Below are positions 33,049 through 43,937 of a stretch of DNA of 64,000 bases, piece by piece; the stretch's first letter is position 1; each line of letters starts with the position of its first letter. The notes beneath the pieces are model-generated. The model saw nothing but the letters and a program-made list of their open reading frames with translations, was not told the DNA's origin and did not search any database. The DNA is from Geomonas sp. Red32 (lineage in GTDB: Bacteria > Desulfobacterota > Desulfuromonadia > Geobacterales > Geobacteraceae), in the NCBI RefSeq assembly GCF_023652955.1, contig NZ_JAKLOY010000012.1:1-64000 (forward strand), in the 5' to 3' direction. Made by a program: the position numbers and the translations under genes.

Positions 33049-33492
33049 ATGAAGGTCATTCTGAAAGAGAACGTCGAAAACCTCGGTCACATCGGCGACA
33101 TCGTCAAGGTCGCTCCGGGCTACGCCAGGAACTACCTCCTCCCCAAAGGGTTCGCCATCGAGGCTACCGAGAAGAACGCCAAGGCTCTCGAGCACGCCAA
33201 GCGTCAGCTCGAGTACAAGAAGAACCGCGTCCTGGAAGCAGCCAAGCAGCTGTCCGCCAAGATCGAGGGGCTGTCCCTCTCCATCGCCCACCAGGCCGGT
33301 GCTGACGACAAGCTCTTCGGCGCCGTTACCAACATGGAACTGGCCGAGCTGCTCAAGGCCCAGGGCCTCGAAATCGACCGTAAGAAGATCGTTCTGGACG
33401 AGCCGATCAAGCACCTCGGCGATTTCACCGCTCAGGTCAAGATCCACCCGGAAGTTTCCGCCACCCTCAAGATCTCCATCACCAAGGCGTAA
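33049..33492 (+). CDS. rplI: 50S ribosomal protein L9
   Basis: The 147-residue protein has the L9 N-domain MKVILKENVENLGHIGDIV, GYARNYLLPKGFA, a long central helix and the C-domain HPEVSATLKISI. TAGGAGG precedes the ATG. It is the last gene of the S6 operon. Confidence 0.97.
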   Translation: MKVILKENVENLGHIGDIVKVAPGYARNYLLPKGFAIEATEKNAKALEHAKRQLEYKKNRVLEAAKQLSAKIEGLSLSIAHQAGADDKLFGAVTNMELAELLKAQGLEIDRKKIVLDEPIKHLGDFTAQVKIHPEVSATLKISITKA

Positions 33493-33530
33493 GCTTCAGG
33501 ACGGCTCGGCCGTTCACACAGGAAGTAAAA

Positions 33531-33565
33531 AAGGGCCGGCACTCAAACGAGTGCGGCCCTTTTTG
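33531..33565 (+). terminator. rho-independent terminator after rplI
   Basis: AGGGCC-GCACT pairs with AGTGC-GGCCCT around a short loop and is followed by five T. Confidence 0.85.
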
Positions 33566-33629
33566 TTATCATTCAACTTTCGGTAAAAGCGGGTGCCGCT
33601 GCGGCACAGTACGGAATAGAGGAGGAGCG

Positions 33630-34019
33630 ATGGACATTCAGCGGTACCCCAAGAGCGACATTGCGCTCAACCAGATTGAGACCGCGCTGGTGATCTACTT
33701 CGGGGGAGGCGACCTCTTCTCTGTCGTCACCCTGGCCGGGGCCGCCGAGGAACTGATCGGCCAGCTCTTGGCCAGCCGGGAGGAGCGGGGCTTCTTCAAG
33801 CCCCTTTTCGAGATCCTGCGGCCGGGGAAGCGGCGGAATGAGGAGGAGCCGCTGGTGCTGGGAGAGACCGGCGAATTCATCCACACCGATCCCCGTCATG
33901 AGGCCATTTTCCTGTTGGGTAGATCCATCGACGACTACCGGAAGCTGACCGGCGCCGTCACCCCTTCCATGGCCCGCTTCGACCGCGAAGTCCGTCAGCG
34001 GGAATCGGCTATCGCTTGA
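33630..34019 (+). CDS. conserved-type hypothetical protein, HEPN-like helical
   Basis: The 129-residue, mostly helical protein has the block ALNQIETALVIYFGGGDLFSVVTLAGAAEELIGQLL. I associate this pattern with short uncharacterised proteins of possible HEPN fold. The RxxxxH nuclease motif of active HEPN toxins is not evident. A GAGGAGCG site precedes the ATG. The last 11 bases overlap the end of the reverse-strand OB-fold gene. The role is unknown. Confidence 0.6.
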   Translation: MDIQRYPKSDIALNQIETALVIYFGGGDLFSVVTLAGAAEELIGQLLASREERGFFKPLFEILRPGKRRNEEEPLVLGETGEFIHTDPRHEAIFLLGRSIDDYRKLTGAVTPSMARFDREVRQRESAIA

Positions 34020-34815
34020 CCTGGGCGTCCTGGATCAGCAGGTCGTACTTGTAGCCGGAACCGAAGTCGACGTTCTGGGAAAGGATCCCCTTGACGGTGA
34101 CCGTTTCGCCTTCCTTCGCCGTCCCCTTGATGGTGGCGGTCAGATCGTAGTTTTTCTTGGCCTTGCTCCCGCTCCCATCCTGGATGTGGATCCAGGTGTG
34201 TTTCATGATATGTTCGGCGACCTTGACTACCTTACCCCTCACCACCACCTGCTTCTTGTCCAGTTTGGCCTTCTTCGCGTAGAGCTCCGCGACGGTGTAG
34301 GCATTGGCCCCTTTGGCCTTGGCCACCCGGCCGACCTTCACCGCGGCTACCTTGCTGGAGTTGTTCTCCTGCTTGGCCGTCGGGGTCGCCTGTGCCTTGG
34401 CGGGCGCGGCGGCGGGAGCAGGTGCGTTGGCGGCCGCTTTCTCGTGTGCCATTTTCACCGCTGCTTCGGGGAGTTTCACCCGGGTGTTGGCGGGGCCCGC
34501 CGAGAAGACGATGCGGTCAAAGGTGCGGTGGAGCGCCTTGCTGGTGAAATGGTTGATGGTGTACCCGGGGACCAGGGTCAGCTGCTGCCCGACGGTGGCC
34601 TTCATCTCGGGGGCGGCCACCCAGAGCTTTTCCTTGCCGTTGGCGATGAGGAGGTAGGTGTATCCACCCCCGTTCATGGTCTCCAGCACTTTTCCGGAGA
34701 TATTCACCTGCTGCGGGGCTTTGTCTCCTGCCGGGGTTTCGGCGCCAGCCGGGACGGATACGGTGGTTACGGCAAGAAAGGCCAGCAGCAGAAGGTGCGT
34801 AAGGGACAGTTTCAT
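34009..34815 (-). CDS. secreted protein with two OB-fold-like domains
   Basis: The protein has 268 residues, with a signal peptide at about 1-25 (cleavage after AGA). The N-terminal domain has VNISGKVLETMNGGGYTYLL and KLWVAAPE. An Ala/Pro-rich linker leads to a C-terminal OB domain, with KKQVVVRGKVVKVAEHIM, WIHIQDGSGSK and ETVTVKGILSQNVDFGSGY. This resembles the anti-codon-type OB proteins of the bacterial periplasm. The ligand is unknown. The ribosome site is GAGGAGC. Confidence 0.7.
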   Translation of the reverse strand: MKLSLTHLLLLAFLAVTTVSVPAGAETPAGDKAPQQVNISGKVLETMNGGGYTYLLIANGKEKLWVAAPEMKATVGQQLTLVPGYTINHFTSKALHRTFDRIVFSAGPANTRVKLPEAAVKMAHEKAAANAPAPAAAPAKAQATPTAKQENNSSKVAAVKVGRVAKAKGANAYTVAELYAKKAKLDKKQVVVRGKVVKVAEHIMKHTWIHIQDGSGSKAKKNYDLTATIKGTAKEGETVTVKGILSQNVDFGSGYKYDLLIQDAQVKR

Positions 34816-35196
34816 CGGGTGCTCCTCGACAGATAATAGGGCCGCCCGGTGAGGGAAAGCCCACCCGGCAGACTACTTTGTTCACCCCCTCTTTGACAAG
34901 AAGTTTCTCACCCATTTCAACTCCCAGTATGCCGGGGGCGCTCACTGGTCGCCACTCTCTCTCAGAGCCCGTCGTCATCGTTTCTCCCTTTCACAACGGC
35001 CGCATTCACCTGCAGTTCTCCCGCAGTGTCCACTGAAAATGCCGCTCCTGCTTGCCAGCGCGCAACGCGAGGTTATATTTGTTAGCGATGGCTAATTTGT
35101 GTCGGCCGTCTGAGTGAGTGCGGGACCTGTCTGTGACTGAAGAGGCTGCAGCGGTTAACGCCATGCCGATGGCGAATAGGGGTACGGGAGGGAGTC
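34816..35196. other. intergenic region between divergent genes
   Basis: The 381 bp should hold the promoters of the OB-fold gene (reverse) and the hydrolase gene (forward). A TTAGC-GATG-GCTAA hairpin lies near 35080-35093. I see no RNA gene. Confidence 0.5.
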
Positions 35197-36024
35197 ATGT
35201 ACAAAAAGGTGGGGGTGCTGCTGGTACACGGAATGGGGACAACGATGGACGATTTTGCCCATGACCCCATTCATGAGTTGAGGGAAAGGATATCCGGGCG
35301 GGGGCTCAAGTGCGAGGACCTCGCCTGGGAATCGGTCTATTGGGCTCCGCTGCTTTCGGCCCGCGAGAACCAGCTCTGGGTGGATCTTTCGGCCGACCAT
35401 GATCTCAACTGGGCGAAACTCAGGAAGTTCTTCATCAACGCCTTCGGCAACATCACCGCTTACCAGACTGCCCACGACCGGCCGGACAGCATCTATTACA
35501 GAATCCACGATCAGGTGCACGCAGCTCTCGTGGCCCTCTACGAGAAACTGGGGGGGGAGGACCGCCCCCTGGTGGTGATCGCTCATTCTTTGGGATCGGT
35601 CATCATGTCCAATTACATCTGGGACCGCCAGAAAGGGAAGGATGTCGACCGCTACGGTGCGAGCCCCTTTGAGCGGATGGAGACCCTGGCGGGGCTGGTA
35701 ACGCTCGGGACCAATATCCCGTTCTTCACCATGACGGAGAGCCCGGTGGTCAGCATCGAGTTTCCCCCCAACACGCTCCCGGAAAAGGTCAGGCGCCGTG
35801 CCAAGTGGCTGAACCTGTACGATTCGGACGACGTCCTCGGGTGGCCGCTCAAACCGCTCAGCCCGAGCTATGCGGACGCGGTCAGCGAGGACATCGAGGT
35901 GAGCGTGGGCAACATCCTCACCGCCTGGAATCCGGCCAACCACGCCGCCTACTGGACCGACGACGAGGTCATCAAGCCCGCCGCCTACCTGATCGGCTCC
36001 ATCTTCGAGGCGGAGGCAGGGTAG
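35197..36024 (+). CDS. alpha/beta serine hydrolase
   Basis: The 275-residue protein starts KVGVLLVHGMGTT, an oxyanion-loop motif. It has the nucleophile elbow AHSLGS (Ser near residue 132), a likely acid in YDSDDVLGWP and a late His in NPANHAAYW. It has no signal peptide. It belongs with cytosolic lipase-like hydrolases whose substrate is unknown. A GGGAGGGAG site precedes the ATG. Confidence 0.8.
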   Translation: MYKKVGVLLVHGMGTTMDDFAHDPIHELRERISGRGLKCEDLAWESVYWAPLLSARENQLWVDLSADHDLNWAKLRKFFINAFGNITAYQTAHDRPDSIYYRIHDQVHAALVALYEKLGGEDRPLVVIAHSLGSVIMSNYIWDRQKGKDVDRYGASPFERMETLAGLVTLGTNIPFFTMTESPVVSIEFPPNTLPEKVRRRAKWLNLYDSDDVLGWPLKPLSPSYADAVSEDIEVSVGNILTAWNPANHAAYWTDDEVIKPAAYLIGSIFEAEAG

Positions 36025-36082
36025 AACTTTTTCTGGCCCGACACGACAACTGCGGGGCTGGCTTCGGTGCTCCGTGGAAACT

Positions 36083-36122
36083 TCCCCCCCCCCTAGCCCC
36101 CTCCCTCGAGGGGGAGGGGGGG
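36083..36122 (+). repeat. C-rich palindromic repeat
   Basis: CCCCCTAGCCCCCTCCCTCG is followed by AGGGGGAGGGGGG. It is another member of the C-rich family, between convergent genes. Confidence 0.7.
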
Positions 36123-36126
36123 GCAA

Positions 36127-36163
36127 TAAAAAAAGGCGCCCTCCGGTTTGGAGGACGCCTTTT
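36127..36163 (-). terminator. bidirectional terminator (ilvC / hydrolase)
   Basis: AGGCGCCCTCC pairs with GGAGGACGCCT (one bulge) around GGTTT, flanked by A-runs and T-runs. It ends ilvC on the reverse strand and can act forward too. Confidence 0.85.
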
Positions 36164-36183
36164 CGCGTCTGGAGCAGGACCGC

Positions 36184-37656
36184 CTAGACGATCTTTTTCA
36201 TGCCTTTCATGGCGGCGCGGAGCTCGGCGCCGACTTCCTCGACGAGGTGGCTGCGGATGGCGGCGTTCACCGAGACGAGTAGGGTGTTGTCCACGCCGTT
36301 GTCCTTCGCATCGAACCCTTTGCCGATCACGTCGGTCCCCACCTTGGACATGAAGTCTTTCAGCAGCGGCACGCAGGCGTGGGAGAAGAGGTAGCAGCCG
36401 TACTCGGCGGTGTCGGAGATGATGCGGTTCATCTCGTACAGCTTCTTCCTGGCGATGGTGTTGGCGATGAGCGGGGTCTCGTGGAGCGACTCGTAGTAGG
36501 CGGACTCCGGCTCGATCCCGGTCTGGACCATGGTCTCGAAGGCGAGCTCGACGCCGGCCTTGACCATGGAGACCATCAGTATCCCCTTGTCGAAATACTC
36601 CTGCTCGGTGATCTCGCCGGCAGCCTCGGTCTTCTCGAAGGCGGTCTTGCCGGTCTCTTCGCGCCAGGTGAGGAGCTTCACGTCGTTATTGGCCCAGTCC
36701 TCCATCATGGTCTTGGAGAAGTAGCCGCTCATGATGTCGTCCATGTGCTTCTGGAACAGCGGACGCATGATCTCTTTGAGCTCCTCGGCCAGCTTGAAGG
36801 CCACCAGCTTGGCGGGGTTGGAGAGGCGGTCCATCATGTTGGTGACGCCGCCGTGCTTGAGGGCCTCGGTGACGGTCTCCCAGCCGTACTGGATCAGTTT
36901 GGCGGCGTAGGGGGCGGCGATGCCGTTGGCCACCATCTTGTCGAAGCAGAGGATGCTGCCGGTCTGCAGCATCCCGCAGAGGATGGTCTGTTCGCCCATG
37001 AGGTCGGATTTGACCTCGGCGACGAAGGAGGATTCCAGCACGCCGGCGCGGTCGCCACCCTGGGCGGAGGCCAGGGCCTTGGCGAGTTCGAGGCCGTCCC
37101 CTTTGGGATCGTTCTCGCGGTGAACGGCGATCAGGGTCGGCACGCCGAAGCCGCGCTTGTACTCCTCACGCACCTCGGAGCCCGGGCACTTCGGAGCCAC
37201 CATGATGACGGTGAGGTCCTTGCGGATCTGGGTCCCTTCCTCGACGATGTTGAAGCCGTGGGCATAGCTGAACACGGCGCCCTGTTTCAGGAAGGGAATG
37301 ACGGTCTCGACCACCTTGGAGTGCTGCTTGTCCGGGGCGAGGTTCATGACGATGTCGGCGGTGGGAAGCATCTCTTCGTAGGGGCCGACCTTGAAGCCGT
37401 TGTCGGTGGCGTTACGGTAGGACTGGCGCTTCTCGGCGATCGCTTCGGCGCGCAGGGTATAGGAAACGTCCAGACCGCTGTCGCGCATGTTGAGGCCCTG
37501 GTTAAGCCCCTGGGCGCCGCAGCCGACGATGACGATCTTCTTGCCTTTGGCGTACTCGCAGCCGGCGGAAAATTCCGAGGCGTCCATGAAGCGGCAGCAG
37601 CCGAGTTCCTGCAGCTGAAGACGCAGCGGCAGGGTGTTGAAGTAGTTCTCTCCCAT
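36184..37656 (-). CDS. ilvC: ketol-acid reductoisomerase, class II (long form)
   Basis: The 490-residue enzyme has the length of E. coli IlvC (about 491) rather than the 330-340 of the class I form usual in many bacteria. It shows the NADPH loop GCGAQG (45-50), [13 protein letters not shown] and the duplicated C-terminal knotted domains. It converts acetolactate to dihydroxy-isovalerate in Val/Ile/Leu synthesis. It lies apart from ilvBN and next to a divergent LysR gene, the ilvC-ilvY arrangement of enterobacteria. The ribosome site is GAGGAGAG. Confidence 0.95.
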   Translation of the reverse strand: MGENYFNTLPLRLQLQELGCCRFMDASEFSAGCEYAKGKKIVIVGCGAQGLNQGLNMRDSGLDVSYTLRAEAIAEKRQSYRNATDNGFKVGPYEEMLPTADIVMNLAPDKQHSKVVETVIPFLKQGAVFSYAHGFNIVEEGTQIRKDLTVIMVAPKCPGSEVREEYKRGFGVPTLIAVHRENDPKGDGLELAKALASAQGGDRAGVLESSFVAEVKSDLMGEQTILCGMLQTGSILCFDKMVANGIAAPYAAKLIQYGWETVTEALKHGGVTNMMDRLSNPAKLVAFKLAEELKEIMRPLFQKHMDDIMSGYFSKTMMEDWANNDVKLLTWREETGKTAFEKTEAAGEITEQEYFDKGILMVSMVKAGVELAFETMVQTGIEPESAYYESLHETPLIANTIARKKLYEMNRIISDTAEYGCYLFSHACVPLLKDFMSKVGTDVIGKGFDAKDNGVDNTLLVSVNAAIRSHLVEEVGAELRAAMKGMKKIV

Positions 37657-37755
37657 CGTTTCTCTCCTCTATGTTTGGTGGGTTATAGATCTGATAGCGT
37701 GCAGACAGTACCGGAAATATAATATTGCGTAAAGTGAATTGTTGTGCATATTGTG

Positions 37756-37770
37756 TTGCGTCAAACGCAA
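37756..37770. promoter_or_regulatory. predicted IlvY operator
   Basis: A perfect inverted repeat TTGCG-TCAAA-CGCAA lies between ilvC and ilvY and fits the T-N11-A rule of LysR-type regulators. A further TTGCG half-site lies at 37725-37729 near the ilvC promoter area. Confidence 0.55.
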
Positions 37771-37805
37771 GAAAGGCGAAGCCCCCGGCAAGCGGTACGC
37801 ATCAA

Positions 37806-37834
37806 GGGGACTGGCTCCGGAGGTGCCTGTCCCC
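37806..37834 (+). repeat. short palindromic repeat, GGGGAC..GTCCCC family (copy 2)
   Basis: GGGGACTGGCTCC and GGTGCCTGTCCCC form an inverted repeat in the leader of ilvY, between the predicted operator and the start codon. It is similar to 799-829 and 55071-55099. Confidence 0.75.
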
Positions 37835-37930
37835 TTTGGCGTTGCGGTGTCGAGCCGGGCAGGAGCCACTCCCCTTTGGGGGGCGGAGGATGGGGGCAAG
37901 ACCAATGAGATTTTACCACGGGGCGTTCTA

Positions 37931-38830
37931 ATGGACATGCGCGAACTGGAAGTTTTCCTCACCCTGGCGGAGCTGCTGCATTTCGGCCGGGCCAGCCAGG
38001 CCTGCAACCTCAGTCCCTCGGCGCTCTCCCGCACCATCCAGCGGATGGAGGAGCAGCTGGAGCAGCCGCTCTTTATCCGGGACAACCGGAAGGTGCTGCT
38101 GACCCCGGCGGGGGAACGGCTCAAGCGCTATGCCCGCCTCTCCCTGGACGAGTGGCGAAACTTCCGGCTGGCCATCAAGAACGAGCAGGCGGTGGCGGGA
38201 ACGCTCTCCATCTACGCCTCCATCACCGCGGTCTACAGCCTTCTTCCGCAGCTTTTGGAGAACTTCAGATGGCGGTACCCCGAGGTGCAGCTCGAGTTGA
38301 GGACCGGGGCGGCGGAGCAGGCCATCCCGCAGATCCAGCGAGGGGAGATCGACCTTGCCGTGGCACCGCTTCCGGACGGCTCGAAGAGCGGGCTCGCCTT
38401 TCTCCCCATGGTGACCATCCCCCTCATCTTCATCGCGCCGCGCACCGAAGGGTTCGCCCTGGCCATCAAGGACGAGTCGATCGATCTGGCCCGCACCCCG
38501 CTCGTCCTTCCCCAGACCGGGCTCTCCCGGCGGCGGCTCGACCAGTGGCTGAAGGAGCACCGGATCGCCCCCAGCATCACCTCGGAGGTCTCCGGCAACG
38601 AGGCGATCATCGCCATGGTGCGCCTGGGGTGCGGGGTGGGGGTGGTACCGCGGCTCGTCCTGGAGCGAAGCCCCTTCCGGGACGAGGTCACCGTGCTGGA
38701 AAACGCCCCGCGGCTCGATCCCTACGAAGTCGGTCTGGCGACCTCGGGGAAGAACCTGCAGCGGCCGAGCGTGCGGGCCTTTTGGGAGCTGGCCGAGCGG
38801 GGGCTGTCGCGCTTGCCAGCGACGGAATAA
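37931..38830 (+). CDS. ilvY: LysR-family regulator of ilvC
   Basis: The 299-residue protein has an N-terminal winged helix (MRELEVFLTLAELLHFGRASQACNLSPSALSRTIQRME) and a LysR effector domain (VAGTLSIYASITAVYSLLPQLL, GEIDLAVAPLP). IlvY activates ilvC in response to acetolactate. The divergent position to a class II ilvC supports this name. ATG 37931 is the likely start; the frame open upstream has no good ribosome site and crosses the repeat. Confidence 0.88.
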   Translation: MDMRELEVFLTLAELLHFGRASQACNLSPSALSRTIQRMEEQLEQPLFIRDNRKVLLTPAGERLKRYARLSLDEWRNFRLAIKNEQAVAGTLSIYASITAVYSLLPQLLENFRWRYPEVQLELRTGAAEQAIPQIQRGEIDLAVAPLPDGSKSGLAFLPMVTIPLIFIAPRTEGFALAIKDESIDLARTPLVLPQTGLSRRRLDQWLKEHRIAPSITSEVSGNEAIIAMVRLGCGVGVVPRLVLERSPFRDEVTVLENAPRLDPYEVGLATSGKNLQRPSVRAFWELAERGLSRLPATE

Positions 38831-38983
38831 TCACTGCCGCCGCCCCCTTTTAGGAGAGGGTGGCCGCAGGCCGGGTCAGGGAAGATCCGATGCGGTTGTC
38901 CGGCAGGAGCGTACCGGGCTGGGGAGGCGTAGAATGGGGAAGGGGAAGACCTTCCCGGGCGGCCTCCGGGTGAGGGAAACCCC

Positions 38984-39012
38984 TTGCCAATCCACGATTG
39001 CTGTGATATATA
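38984..39012 (+). promoter_or_regulatory. sigma70-type promoter of rpsB
   Basis: TTGCCA at 38984 and TATATA at 39007 are 17 bp apart. They leave a leader of about 100 bases, where rpsB autoregulation would act. Confidence 0.7.
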
Positions 39013-39118
39013 CCTTTGCTGCTTTAAATTCGCACGCCATGTCATCAAGTGCCGGTGGTGCCTGCTTCGGCAGGTTCCGGTATGCGGGTGGCGGAGGCCA
39101 AACCAAAGGAGAAAGTAC

Positions 39119-39886
<768 letters not shown>

Positions 39887-39975
39887 TCCCCTCTCCCCGG
39901 CAGCATCCCACTCGTTTCGATAATTACATCATGAGTCCCCGCGCCGAAGAGGCGCGGGAGGCTGTGGAGGATAAC

Positions 39976-41450
<1,475 letters not shown>

Positions 41451-41452
41451 CA

Positions 41453-42010
41453 ATGATCAAGGATGTCATCGCCAGTATGAACGTCCATATGGACAAGACC
41501 ATTGAGGCCCTCCGGAAGGACTTCCAGAAGATCCGCACCGGCCGCGCCACCACCGCCCTGCTGGACGACGTCAGGGTCGATTTCTACGGAAACCCGAGCC
41601 CCTTGAGCCAGGTGGCTACTCTTGCGGTTCCCGAGGCCAGGACCATCACCATCCAGCCGTGGGACAACAAGATGATCGCGCCGATCGAGAAGGCCATCCT
41701 CAACGCCAACCTCGGCCTCACCCCCGCCAACGACGGCAAGCTGATCCGCCTGTCGCTCCCGCCGCTCACCGAGGAGCGCCGCAAGGACATCGTCAAGGGG
41801 TTGAAACGCGATGCCGAGGACTCCAAGGTAGCGCTCAGGAACATCCGCCGCGATGCCATCGACCAGCTGAAAAAGCTCGAGAAGGAGAAGCAGATCTCCG
41901 AGGATGACCTGAAGAGGGCGGAGAAGGATGTGCAGGACTCCACCAACAGCCACGTCGCCAAGATCGACGAGGTGGTGGCTCACAAGGAAAAAGAGGTGTT
42001 GGAGGTCTAA
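41453..42010 (+). CDS. frr: ribosome recycling factor
   Basis: The 185-residue protein has RRF features: a three-helix bundle with [48 protein letters not shown] and [21 protein letters not shown]. It starts 2 bases after the pyrH stop, after AAGGAGAA. Confidence 0.97.
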   Translation: MIKDVIASMNVHMDKTIEALRKDFQKIRTGRATTALLDDVRVDFYGNPSPLSQVATLAVPEARTITIQPWDNKMIAPIEKAILNANLGLTPANDGKLIRLSLPPLTEERRKDIVKGLKRDAEDSKVALRNIRRDAIDQLKKLEKEKQISEDDLKRAEKDVQDSTNSHVAKIDEVVAHKEKEVLEV

Positions 42011-42088
42011 CCAGGCCTTGGCGGCGGGGGGAAGCTCCCCCGCCAGCCCCACCGCCAGCGCGGCTCGCCCGTATCTGCCCGCGCAAAA

Positions 42089-42110
42089 CCCCGTACCACG
42101 GGGATTTTTT
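42089..42110 (+). terminator. terminator between frr and uppS
   Basis: CCCCGT-ACC-ACGGGG is followed by ATTTTTTG. It lies only 15 bases before the uppS start, so uppS needs its own promoter nearby or relies on readthrough. Confidence 0.75.
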
Positions 42111-42125
42111 GTTTCTAGGGTGACT

Positions 42126-42869
42126 ATGGATAGTTTAAAGCCGGAGAGACTCCCGGTTCATCTAGCGGTTATCATGGATGGTAACGGCCGCTGGGCTGAG
42201 AAACGGATGCTGCAGCGGATCGTCGGGCACCAGAAAGGGGTGGAGACGGTCCGGGTAATTGTCGAGGAATGTTCGCGGCTGGGAATCCGCTACCTGACCC
42301 TGTTCGCCTTCTCGGCCGAAAACTGGCTTCGCCCCAAGACCGAGGTCAAGGCGCTGATGGCGCTATTGAAGAAGTTCCTGCGCGCCGAGATCAAGAGGAT
42401 GATGCTGAACGGCATCCGCTTCAACGTGATCGGAAACCGTTCCGACCTTCCCCCGGACATCCAGAACGAGATCGATCTGGCCATCGAGAAAACCGCCGGC
42501 AACAACGGGATGCTGCTGACCCTGGCGCTTTCCTATGGCGGCCGCCAGGAGATCGTGTGTGCGGCCAAAAGTCTCGCCGCCGAGGCGGCAGCCGGCAAGC
42601 TCGACCCCGAGCAGATCGACGAGCGGATGTTCGGCAGCTCCCTGCACACGGCGGGGATGCCCGACCCCGACCTGCTGATCAGGACCAGCGGGGAGATGCG
42701 CATCAGTAACTTCCTGCTCTGGCAGCTCGCCTATGCCGAGCTCTACTTCACCGAGGTCAACTGGCCGGACTTCGACAGAAACGAATTGGCGAGGGCCTTC
42801 AGGGACTACCAGTCCCGGGAGCGCAGGTTCGGCATGACCAGCGACCAGCTCCGCAAAGAGCCCTCCTGA
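42126..42869 (+). CDS. uppS: undecaprenyl diphosphate synthase (cis-prenyltransferase)
   Basis: The 247-residue enzyme makes the C55 lipid carrier for peptidoglycan. It shows the catalytic MDGNGRWAEKR (Asp18), a FAFSAENWLRP block, and DLLIRTSGEMRISNFLLWQLAYAE. The start is ATG 42126. It is followed by cdsA. Confidence 0.97.
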   Translation: MDSLKPERLPVHLAVIMDGNGRWAEKRMLQRIVGHQKGVETVRVIVEECSRLGIRYLTLFAFSAENWLRPKTEVKALMALLKKFLRAEIKRMMLNGIRFNVIGNRSDLPPDIQNEIDLAIEKTAGNNGMLLTLALSYGGRQEIVCAAKSLAAEAAAGKLDPEQIDERMFGSSLHTAGMPDPDLLIRTSGEMRISNFLLWQLAYAELYFTEVNWPDFDRNELARAFRDYQSRERRFGMTSDQLRKEPS

Positions 42870-42964
42870 GAGGATCATCCCCGGTCACCGTAATCGGCTC
42901 ATCTTGTGCCGTATCATTCGGCCATGCCGCTTCAGCTTGACGGCTGGAGCCACAGGAGTCCGCT

Positions 42965-43753
42965 ATCAAACGACTAGCCACCGCAGCCGTACTTTTGCCG
43001 CTGGTGATCATCTTCATCCTGAAGGCCGGCGTGGTCCAATTCGCAGTACTGGTCTTCCTCCTCTCCCTTCTGGGGCTGGACGAGTTCTACCGGATGGCGC
43101 TTCCGCAGCGGCGCGCCGAGGGAAGGCTCGCCGCCGTCGCGGGAGCTCTCTCCGTCTTCTCCCTTTTCGCTCCCGACCGGATCGTCCCGCTGATGGCGCT
43201 CACCGTACTGGTGCTGGGGTTCTGTCTCATCGAGCTATTCAGGTTCAGGGAGATCCCCCGTGCGGCTGGGGACGCGGCCATCGTGCTGATGGGATTTCTT
43301 TACGTCCCGCTGCTTCTTTCCCACCTCATCCTGATCCGGCAGCTTCCCCACGGTGTCTCCTGGCTTTTCCTCATCATGGTGATCGTCATGAGCGGGGACT
43401 CGGCGGCTTACTACGTCGGATCGGCCCTGGGTAAGACCAAGCTTTACCCGACGGTTAGCCCGAAGAAGAGCGTGGAAGGTTCCGCCGGCGGGCTGGCCGG
43501 GAGCGTGGCGGGTGCCTTTATCTTCAAGGCGCTCTATTTCCACGAGCTGACCCCGCTTGACTGCGTGGCGACCGCGCTGCTGCTGGGGCTCCTTGGGCAA
43601 TTGGGCGACCTGTTCGAATCGCTTATCAAGAGAAGCTGCGGCGTGAAAGATTCCGGAACCATCTTCCCGGGACACGGCGGCGTGCTGGACCGGCTGGACA
43701 GCATCCTGTTTGCCGCTCCCGCTGCCTTTTATTACGCCTATTTCAATTTCTAG
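42965..43753 (+). CDS. cdsA: phosphatidate cytidylyltransferase, apparent ATC start
   Basis: The 262-residue membrane enzyme makes CDP-diacylglycerol. It carries the signature KRSCGVKDSGTIFPGHGGVLDRLDS near the C-terminus. The conserved N-terminus IKRLATAAVLLPLV begins at ATC 42965, 6 bases after AGGAG (42954-42958). The frame is open only back to 42941 and has no ATG, GTG or TTG before TTG 42995. That TTG would delete the first ten residues and has no ribosome site. So ATC seems to be the start, as if one base of an ATG had changed. Confidence 0.88.
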   Translation: MKRLATAAVLLPLVIIFILKAGVVQFAVLVFLLSLLGLDEFYRMALPQRRAEGRLAAVAGALSVFSLFAPDRIVPLMALTVLVLGFCLIELFRFREIPRAAGDAAIVLMGFLYVPLLLSHLILIRQLPHGVSWLFLIMVIVMSGDSAAYYVGSALGKTKLYPTVSPKKSVEGSAGGLAGSVAGAFIFKALYFHELTPLDCVATALLLGLLGQLGDLFESLIKRSCGVKDSGTIFPGHGGVLDRLDSILFAAPAAFYYAYFNF

Positions 43754-43762
43754 CTGCCGCAA

Positions 43763-43799
43763 GGTAGGTCGCGTTGAGGTACGGAACGCGACGTTTTTT
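43763..43799 (+). repeat. GTCGCGTT hairpin repeat (copy 1), acting as terminator
   Basis: GTCGCGTT and AACGCGAC form a hairpin followed by G and six T, just after cdsA. Nearly the same unit with the flank GTAGGTCG lies at 47039-47073. It looks like a mobile palindrome that also works as a terminator here. Confidence 0.75.
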
Positions 43800-43937
43800 C
43801 GCAGTCACGTTGGTTGTTGCGTTTCACGGTGAAGCTGTTCAACGCAACCGACGATTTTGTTCTCGTTCTCCCTGTTCGACTCGTGCCGGATTAAGCGGTT
43901 GCAGCAGGACATAGAACCTAGAATTTCGAGGGACACT

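Noticed and set aside
34517-34978. Longer reverse ORF upstream of the OB-fold gene
   Set aside because: It is a different frame from the real gene, has no signal peptide, and lies mostly over the gene's 5' part and promoter.
36379-37722. 447-codon forward ORF opposite ilvC
   Set aside because: It is an antisense frame of a highly conserved enzyme gene with no ribosome site or recognisable domain.
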